Under the pieces are notes generated by a model. That model searched no databases. It had not been told where the DNA came from and saw nothing but the letters and a program-made list of their open reading frames with translations. Positions 1-4,752 of a stretch of DNA of 5,984 bases are shown piece by piece. The DNA is taken from assembly GCA_937873105.1 (NCBI GenBank), contig CALMWD010000169.1:1-5984 (forward strand). Reading direction: 5' to 3'. Numbering within the stretch: position 1 is the first letter of the stretch; the number at the start of each line of letters is the position of its first letter. The position numbers and the translations under genes are program-made. Source of the stretch: an uncultured Rhodanobacteraceae bacterium (GTDB lineage Bacteria > Pseudomonadota > Gammaproteobacteria > Xanthomonadales > Ahniellaceae).

Positions 1-1
1 G

Positions 2-385
2 GCGCCGGGCGGCAATCGCCTCAATCGCGCGCAGCCGGCCGACCTGCTCGCCCGCGGCCGCATTCCGGTCCAGATCGGCGTGCGAGGTCCGCGCGCCTAT
101 GCCTGCACCGGCATCGCGCGGCTGTCGGGTTCGTCGCCGGGCCTGCTGCGCGAACGCGGCAGTGCCGCCGCGGCTGCGGTCGCGACGATCGGCCACGGCG
201 ATACCGTGCATCTGTGCGAAATCTCGACCGACGGCGAATGGTTCGGGGTCGTCGTCAAGCCGGAACGCAAGACGAAGAAGGACTACTGCGACGTCACCGC
301 GCCGGTCGATCGGCCACAGCCCTACCGTGGCCACTGCCTGTCGGGCTGGTTGCGCACCGACGAAGTCCTGATCGAAGCGGGCTGA
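2..385 (+). CDS. SH3-like (SH3b-type) small protein, C-terminal part, truncated by left window edge
   Basis: The reading frame is open from the first bases of the window to a TGA at 383-385, giving 127 visible residues; the true start probably lies outside. A GTG at 80 is a possible internal start, but the frame is open and protein-like before it, with no obvious ribosome binding site. The segment from about residue 33 reads like a bacterial SH3b fold: a YACTG strand, a short L-R-E-R stretch, then GDTVHLCE, a GEWFGVVV strand, DYCDV, and GHCLSGW close to the end. Four cysteines (visible residues 35, 72, 96, 112) are spaced as in a family of secreted or periplasmic SH3-like proteins I recall from Xanthomonadales, and could form two disulfides; that comparison is from memory. 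No signal peptide can be judged because the N-terminus is missing. Binding target and function are unknown. It is co-directional with hflK, 71 bp upstream, but a functional link is not implied. Confidence 0.65.
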   Translation, partial: APGGNRLNRAQPADLLARGRIPVQIGVRGPRAYACTGIARLSGSSPGLLRERGSAAAAAVATIGHGDTVHLCEISTDGEWFGVVVKPERKTKKDYCDVTAPVDRPQPYRGHCLSGWLRTDEVLIEAG

Positions 386-398
386 TCCGACGCGATCG

Positions 399-412
399 GG
401 CGGATGGCCGCC
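399..412 (+). other. Small hairpin after the SH3-like gene
   Basis: GGCGG (399-403) and CCGCC (408-412) form a 5-bp GC stem around an ATGG loop, 13 bases after the stop codon of the upstream gene. It is followed by CACATTT rather than a real T-tract, so it is at most a weak terminator. Short GC stems like this arise by chance in such GC-rich DNA. Confidence 0.2.
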
Positions 413-424
413 GTCACATTTCGT

Positions 425-430
425 TATGCT
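425..430 (+). promoter_or_regulatory. Possible -10 element for hflKC
   Basis: TATGCT matches the sigma-70 -10 consensus TATAAT at four of six positions, including the first two bases and the last. It lies in the only AT-leaning patch between the upstream gene and hflK, 26 bases before the hflK start. No convincing -35 box is found 16 to 18 bases upstream (GGATGG region). This is a weak candidate, and hflKC might instead be read through from the upstream gene. Confidence 0.25.
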
Positions 431-444
431 CGCGACTCGCAATC

Positions 445-450
445 GAGGAG
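445..450 (+). promoter_or_regulatory. Ribosome binding site deciding the hflK start
   Basis: GAGGAG lies six bases before the ATG at 457. It selects this start over the in-frame ATG at 214, which lies inside the upstream gene and would add 81 residues unlike any HflK. The protein from 457 begins with a short helix-like segment and glycine-rich linker typical of HflK N-termini. Confidence 0.75.
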
Positions 451-456
451 TGGGCG

Positions 457-1527
457 ATGGGCACACCAGCGGATCGTTTGGCCGAGCTGTTGCAGTTCGG
501 GCCGCGCAAGGGCAAGGGCGGCGGAGGTGGCGGCGGCGGTTCGGCCTACCCGCCGCGCGGGGGCGGCGCCAAGCTGCCGGGCGGGCTGATCGGCTTCATC
601 GTCGCCGCGCTCGTGGTGCTGTGGCTGGTCGCCAGTTCCTACTACACGGTGCAGCCCGAGGAACGCGCGGTCGTGAAGCGCTTCGGCGCGGTGATCAAGA
701 CTGCCGACCCGGGCCTGCATTTCAAGGCGCCGTTCGGCATCGACACCGTCGAGTTCGTCGCGACCGAGCGCGTGCTCAAGCAGGAGTTCGGCTTCCGCAC
801 CATCGCCACCGACGGCGAGCGCAGCGAATACGCGCCCGAGGACTTCCCGGACGAATCGCTGATGCTCTCGGGCGATCTCAACATCATCGATGTCGAATGG
901 GTCGTGCAGTACCGCATCAGCGACCCGATGAAGTATCTCTACGGCATGCGCGACCCGAACCGCACGCTGCGCGACATCAGCGAGTCGGTGATGCGCCGCG
1001 TCGTCGGCAACCGCCTCGGCAGCGACGTGCTGACCACGGCGCGCGTCGAGATCGGCGAGCTGGCCGAGCGCGAGATCCAGGAGGCGATGAAGCAGTACGA
1101 CAACGGCATCCACATCGTCACCGTCCAGTTGCAGGACGTGGTGCCGCCGCGCGCCGTGCAGCCGGCCTTCAACGAGGTCAACGAGGCGCGCCAGGAACGC
1201 GAGCGCATGATCAACGAGGCGACCAAGCGCCTGAACCAGGAAATCCCGAAGGCCAGCGGCGAGGCCAACCGCCTGATCGCCGAAGCCGAGGGTTACGCCA
1301 CCGAACGCGTGAACCAGGCGCTGGGCGAAACCGCCGCCTTCCGCGCCATCCTCTCCGAGTACCGCAGCGCGCCGGCGGTGACGCGTGCGCGCATGTACAT
1401 CGAGACCATCCGCAACGTGCTGCCGAACGTCGGCACGGTGATGGTGGTGAAGGACGGCAAGACCGCGCCGCTGCCGTATTTCGACCTGCGCAAGCCGCGC
1501 GCCCTGAACCAGGAGCAGCCGCAATGA
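457..1527 (+). CDS. hflK: HflK, SPFH/band-7 membrane subunit of the HflKC complex
   Basis: The 356-residue product matches HflK in architecture. Residues 1-42 are a short cytoplasmic N-terminus with a glycine linker (eight glycines, 21-28); residues 43-62 are one transmembrane segment. An SPFH/band-7 domain follows, with ERAVVKRFG near 69-77, DPGLHFKAPF at 84-93 and VQYRI at 150-154. Residues about 240-300 form an Ala/Glu/Arg-rich coiled coil, followed by a conserved MYIETI-type stretch. In characterised bacteria HflK and HflC alternate in a large membrane cage that encloses FtsH and modulates its proteolysis of membrane proteins; that role is inferred here by family. E. coli HflK is 419 residues; this one is shorter at both ends and lacks the low-complexity C-terminal tail. 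It also carries an insertion around 110-138 (EFGFRT, then an acidic stretch before LSGDLN) that E. coli HflK lacks but that I recall from HflK-like proteins of other lineages. Its stop overlaps the hflC start. YbbK/QmcA-type SPFH proteins are less likely because of the glycine linker and the HflC partner. Confidence 0.9.
   Translation: MGTPADRLAELLQFGPRKGKGGGGGGGGSAYPPRGGGAKLPGGLIGFIVAALVVLWLVASSYYTVQPEERAVVKRFGAVIKTADPGLHFKAPFGIDTVEFVATERVLKQEFGFRTIATDGERSEYAPEDFPDESLMLSGDLNIIDVEWVVQYRISDPMKYLYGMRDPNRTLRDISESVMRRVVGNRLGSDVLTTARVEIGELAEREIQEAMKQYDNGIHIVTVQLQDVVPPRAVQPAFNEVNEARQERERMINEATKRLNQEIPKASGEANRLIAEAEGYATERVNQALGETAAFRAILSEYRSAPAVTRARMYIETIRNVLPNVGTVMVVKDGKTAPLPYFDLRKPRALNQEQPQ
1511..1515 (+). 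promoter_or_regulatory. hflC ribosome binding site inside the hflK 3' end
   Basis: AGGAG lies eight bases before the hflC ATG at 1524, within the last codons of hflK. With the ATGA stop/start overlap it supports translational coupling of the two subunits, which is fitting for partners needed in equal amounts. Confidence 0.7.
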
Positions 1528-2462
1528 AGTCGACCTTCGCATTGATCATCGGCGTGCTGGTCGCGCTCGGCGTGTTGCAGTCCACCTATGTCATCGACCA
1601 GGCCGAGCAGGCCATCCTGGTGCAGTTCGGCGAGCCGGTCGGCGAGATCGTCAACACCCCGGGCCTGCACTGGAAGCTGCCCTTCATCCAGGACGTGCGC
1701 CGCTTCGACAAGCGCATCCTGAGCTGGGACGGCGACGTCACCCAGATCCCGACGCTGGGCCGCGAGTTCGTCGTGGTCGACACCACGGCGCGCTGGCGCA
1801 TCGTCGACCCGCTCAAGTTCCTGCGCTCGGTGCGCGACGAGGCCGGCGCCAAGACCCGCCTCGACGACCTGCTCGATTCGGTCTCGCGCGACATCATCTC
1901 CGGCACCACGCTGGAGGAGATCATCCGCTCCAAGGACTGGGCCGTGGACGCCAAGGTGCTGGCCGAGGAAGGCGCGGCCCTGGAGCAGGTGGACCTCAAC
2001 AAGCCCAAGAAGGGCCGGGCGACGCTCGAGAAGGAAATGATGGCGGCGGCCTCGAAGCTGGTGCCGGAACTCGGCATCGAGCTCGTCGACGTGCGCCTGA
2101 AGCGCATCAACTACATCGACAGCGTCAGCCGCCAGGTCGAGACGCGCATGATCTCGGAGCGCCAGAGCATCGCCGAGCGCTTCCGTTCCGAAGGCCAGGG
2201 CAAGAGCAGCGAGATCCTCGGCCAGATGGAACGCGAACTGCGCCAGATCCGTTCCGAAGCCGAGCGCAAGGCCGCCGAGATCCGCGGCAAGGCCGACGCC
2301 GAGGCGACCAAGATCTACGGCGACAGCTACGGCGCCGACCCGGAGTTCTTCGCCTTCCTGCGCACCCTCGACAGCTACCGGGCGATGGGCGAGAACACCA
2401 CCCTGGTGCTCGACGCCGATTCCGAGTTCTTCCGTTACCTCGACTCGACGCGCGCGCGTTGA
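1524..2462 (+). CDS. hflC: HflC, SPFH/band-7 partner of HflK
   Basis: The 312-residue product is a convincing HflC. It has an N-terminal transmembrane anchor (residues about 4-22) with no cytoplasmic extension. An SPFH domain follows (AILVQFGEPVG at 30-40, TPGLHWKLPF at 45-54, ARWRIVDP at 89-96). GIELVDVRLKRIN lies at 184-196, and a charged coiled coil runs over about 205-265. The C-terminus carries the HflC signature DPEFFAFLRTL at 272-282 and a final DSEFFRYLDS at 299-308; both closely match the E. coli pattern DPDFYAFIRSL and DSDFFRYM. Known HflC pairs with HflK around FtsH, with the SPFH part on the periplasmic side; that localisation is by homology. Residues about 141-175 form a charged linker (lysine-rich near 160-170) before the conserved GIELVDV strand, where E. 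coli HflC also has a variable linker. E. coli HflC is 334 residues. The start is fixed by the ATGA overlap, the AGGAG site and an immediate anchor sequence. The gene ends 50 bp before the convergent cyclase; neither the small DUF2065 gene nor purA, often found after hflC in gammaproteobacteria, follows. Confidence 0.93.
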   Translation: MKSTFALIIGVLVALGVLQSTYVIDQAEQAILVQFGEPVGEIVNTPGLHWKLPFIQDVRRFDKRILSWDGDVTQIPTLGREFVVVDTTARWRIVDPLKFLRSVRDEAGAKTRLDDLLDSVSRDIISGTTLEEIIRSKDWAVDAKVLAEEGAALEQVDLNKPKKGRATLEKEMMAAASKLVPELGIELVDVRLKRINYIDSVSRQVETRMISERQSIAERFRSEGQGKSSEILGQMERELRQIRSEAERKAAEIRGKADAEATKIYGDSYGADPEFFAFLRTLDSYRAMGENTTLVLDADSEFFRYLDSTRAR

Positions 2463-2470
2463 GGGCGTTC

Positions 2471-2495
2471 CCCCTCTCCCTGGATGGGAGAGGGG
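2471..2495. terminator. Perfect 10-bp hairpin between convergent genes; probable bidirectional terminator and possible dispersed palindrome
   Basis: CCCCTCTCCC (2471-2480) and GGGAGAGGGG (2486-2495) pair perfectly around a TGGAT loop. The site lies 8 bases after the hflC stop and 17 bases beyond the cyclase stop on the other strand, so it is placed to end both transcripts. Neither strand has a T-tract, so it is not a canonical intrinsic terminator. The purine-rich tail (CAGGGGAGAGAG, 2496-2507) can pair alternatively with the left arm. From memory, near-identical CCCCTCTCCC..GGGAGAGGGG palindromes recur between genes in Xanthomonas and relatives, so it may be one copy of a REP-like family. 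Only one copy is present in this window. Confidence 0.6.
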
Positions 2496-2512
2496 CAGGG
2501 GAGAGAGTGAAC

Positions 2513-4690
2513 TCAATGCGCGCCGGCGCGGCGCCAGGTGTTGCGGCCGGCGGCCTTGGCGGCGTACAGCGCGCGATCGGCCTCGGCGATCAGGGCGTCG
2601 GCCTGCTGCGCCGACTGCGTCACCGCGATGCCGATGCTGACGCCGGTATGCAGGGCCGTTTCGCCGAACAGCACCGGTTCGGCCATCACCGCGATCACCT
2701 CGCGCGCGGTGCGTTCGGCGGCGGAACTCGCCTCCTCCGCGGTCAGGTGCTCGCTCAGCACCACGAATTCGTCGCCGCCGATGCGCGCGACCAGGTCGGA
2801 TTCGCGCACGCAACGCCCGACGCGTTCGGCGAAGGCGCGGATCACCGCGTCGCCGGCGGCATGGCCGCGGCGGTCGTTGATCGGCTTCAGGAAATCGATG
2901 TCGAGGTAGAGCACGGCCAGCGCCACCGGCTGGTGCCGCCCGCGCGCCACCGCCAGCGCCAGGCGTTCCTCGAAATGGCGGCGGTTGGCGACGCCGGTCA
3001 GCGCGTCGAAGCGCGCCTCGCGTTCCAGCTGCGCTTCGGCAAGCTTGAGCCGGGTGATGTCGAAGGTCAGCGCGAACACGCCGCAGACGGCGCCGCTCGC
3101 GTCGCGTTCGGGGATGTAGCTGGTCTGGTAGTGGTACTGGCGGCCGCCGAGCTCGGCCTGGCCTTCGAAGCTGACGGTGTCGCCGCCCAGGGCGCGGCGC
3201 AGGTGCGGTTCCAGGGTGGCGTAGATCCGGTCGCCGCGGACCTCGCGCACCGTGCGCCCGACGATGTCGGCCTCGTGGCTGCCGAACAGCCGGTGCATGA
3301 AGGCGTTGGAGAAGGTGTAGCGCTGGTCGCGGTCGACGTGCGAGATGATCGCCGGGATGCTGTCGGTGATGGCGCGCAGGCGCTGCTGGCTGGTGGCCAG
3401 CGCCGCCTCGCTGCGTTGCAGGCGCGCATTGGCGCGGCGCTGCTGGTACAGGAAGCCGGCGACCACGCAGAGGCCGAGCACGCCGGCGGCGATCAGCATC
3501 AGCCGCAGCCGGTTGCTGGCGGCCAGGGTCTTTTCGCGTTCGGCGGCGAGTTCGCCCTCCTTGGCCAGGCGTTGCAGCTCGAACTGCTGTTCGGCGTAAC
3601 GCAGGCGCGCGTCCATGTCCTCGCCGACCAGGGCGCGGTCGCGAGCGTCGACGACTTCGTCGAGTTCGAGCAGGCGCCGCGTCTGCGCGCCGAGGTCGCC
3701 GCGTTCCGGCCGCAGCGTCAGCCGGATCCGGATCAGTTCGCGCAGCACGCGCCGTTCCTCGGCATCGAGTCCGGCGGCGCGGAACTGGTCGACCGCCACC
3801 TGGAAGGCGCGTTCGGCCGCGACCAGGTCGTTGCGGTCGCGCGCGATCTGTCCCAGCACTTCGTTGCCGAGTGCGCGCAGCTGCGGATGGCCGAATTGGT
3901 CGGCGAGGGCGAGCACCCGTTCGGCGCTGGCGCGCTTGGTGGCGACGTCGCCCTGGTCGCGGGCGATGCGTGCCAGTTCCAGATCGAGTTCGGCGCTCAG
4001 CTTCGGGTCGTCGACGGCGGCGGCGACGCGGATCGCCTCGTTCAGCGACGCCAGCGCCTCCTCGACGCGGCCGAGCTGGGCCTCGGCGCGACCGCGGTTG
4101 CGCAGCAGGCGCGCGCGCACCAGCGGCTCTGCCACCGAGCCCAGCGCCTGCACGCCGCGGTCGGCATAGGTGCGGGCCAGTTCGTGGCGGCCGAGCGCAT
4201 TGCTCATCGAGGAATAGCCGAGCTGCACGTCGGCCATCAGCACCGGCGAGGGCGTGCGCCGCAGGCGCCGTTCGGCCTCGGCCAGCAACTGGCTGCCGGG
4301 GCTGTACTGCTGCTTGGCCATCAGGCCGCGGCTTTCGGCGATCAGGGCACGGATCGCCAGGAACGGTTCCCCGGCTTCGTCCGCAGCCATCTGCGCGGCG
4401 CGACCGGCGTCGCGCTGGCAGTCCCAGTTCGCGACCACGCGGCAGGCATTGGCCCGCGCGAGTTCGAGCAGGGCGAGTTCGCGTTTTGCGCCGCGCAACT
4501 GCGCGTCGGCGAGCAGGGGCGGCAGCTTGGCCAGCACCGCTTCCGGCTGCGACAGGGCTTCGGCTTCGAGCGGGTGGCGTTCGGCTTCCGAGACCACGGC
4601 CATGGCGAGGCCGCCGACCAGCACGAGCCAGATGCCCGTCCCTATCGGCCAGGCGAAGCGGCGGCGCGGTCGCGGCGAAGTCGCGTGCAT
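2513..4690 (-). CDS. Membrane-bound TPR-PAS-GGDEF diguanylate cyclase
   Basis: The 725-residue product should make cyclic di-GMP from two GTP. Residues 1-10 are basic and 13-33 hydrophobic, a signal peptide or signal anchor. Residues about 40-385 are Ala/Leu/Arg-rich helical repeats of TPR type (clearest around 192-300), predicted periplasmic. A charged juxtamembrane helix follows (DARLRYAEQQFELQRL, 360-375), then a second membrane segment at 395-415. A PAS_4-like domain spans about 435-548 (DSIPAIISHVDRD, the FG-x-VGRTVREV region, ending DITRLKLAE). The GGDEF domain spans about 555-720, with LDIDFLKPIND (596-606), GGDEF at 638-642 (2765-2779), and ADRALYAAK near the end. RESD at 629-632 (2795-2806), five residues before GGDEF, is an intact inhibitory I-site, so product inhibition is likely. 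The ATG at 4690 is followed at once by the export signal, but no good Shine-Dalgarno precedes it (GGTTCGATCC). No EAL domain is present. The signals sensed by the TPR and PAS parts are unknown. The gene lies 62 bp downstream of a paralog on the same strand and is probably cotranscribed with it. Confidence 0.93.
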   Translation of the reverse strand: MHATSPRPRRRFAWPIGTGIWLVLVGGLAMAVVSEAERHPLEAEALSQPEAVLAKLPPLLADAQLRGAKRELALLELARANACRVVANWDCQRDAGRAAQMAADEAGEPFLAIRALIAESRGLMAKQQYSPGSQLLAEAERRLRRTPSPVLMADVQLGYSSMSNALGRHELARTYADRGVQALGSVAEPLVRARLLRNRGRAEAQLGRVEEALASLNEAIRVAAAVDDPKLSAELDLELARIARDQGDVATKRASAERVLALADQFGHPQLRALGNEVLGQIARDRNDLVAAERAFQVAVDQFRAAGLDAEERRVLRELIRIRLTLRPERGDLGAQTRRLLELDEVVDARDRALVGEDMDARLRYAEQQFELQRLAKEGELAAEREKTLAASNRLRLMLIAAGVLGLCVVAGFLYQQRRANARLQRSEAALATSQQRLRAITDSIPAIISHVDRDQRYTFSNAFMHRLFGSHEADIVGRTVREVRGDRIYATLEPHLRRALGGDTVSFEGQAELGGRQYHYQTSYIPERDASGAVCGVFALTFDITRLKLAEAQLEREARFDALTGVANRRHFEERLALAVARGRHQPVALAVLYLDIDFLKPINDRRGHAAGDAVIRAFAERVGRCVRESDLVARIGGDEFVVLSEHLTAEEASSAAERTAREVIAVMAEPVLFGETALHTGVSIGIAVTQSAQQADALIAEADRALYAAKAAGRNTWRRAGAH
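2531..4105 (-). repeat. Paralogous direct repeat, copy A, interrupted by the PAS segment
   Basis: Codons for residues 196-720 of the downstream cyclase align collinearly with the upstream copy at 4771-5982, apart from about 350 bases (roughly 3040-3400) encoding the PAS domain. Similarity shows in DNA as well as protein: GCGCCAGGTGTTGCG occurs at 2531-2545 and 4771-4785, and TAACGCAGGCGCGCGTC at 3597-3613 and 5474-5490. The offset between copies is 1877 bases on the TPR side of the PAS segment and 2228 at GGDEF, a difference of 351 bases or 117 codons. Confidence 0.8.
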
Positions 4691-4752
4691 GGATCGAACC
4701 CGGTCCGGTCTCGGGCCCTCATTCTGCCACCACGGCCGCGACTGCGTCGGCT

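Noticed and set aside
214..456. Longer hflK start at ATG 214
   Set aside because: The added residues lie in another frame of the SH3-like gene, are Arg-rich and unlike any HflK, and the GAGGAG site favours 457.
426..1523. In-frame upstream extension of hflC back to an ATG at 426
   Set aside because: The extension would read all of hflK in the wrong frame and yields Arg/Pro/His-rich noise. The real hflC start at 1524 has a ribosome binding site and begins directly with the membrane anchor.
424..1542. A 372-codon open frame on the minus strand opposite hflK
   Set aside because: It mirrors hflK almost exactly in extent, is rich in His/Arg/Ala/Leu from reverse-complemented codons, and shows no domain.
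1293..2813. A 506-codon open frame on the minus strand across hflC and the cyclase 3' end
   Set aside because: It is antisense to conserved hflK/hflC codons and in a different frame from the GGDEF gene. The composition is typical of a high-GC shadow, with no recognisable domain.
3615..4169. A plus-strand Ser/Arg/Ala-rich frame that could look like a repetitive protein
   Set aside because: The apparent repetition is the complement of TPR-encoding Ala/Leu/Arg codons and has no independent support.
4721..4750. Possible minus-strand promoter (CCGACG, 18 bases, CAGAAT) before the PAS-containing cyclase
   Set aside because: The -35 match is only three of six and the -10 match four of six. Such scores are expected by chance, so I did not list it as a feature.
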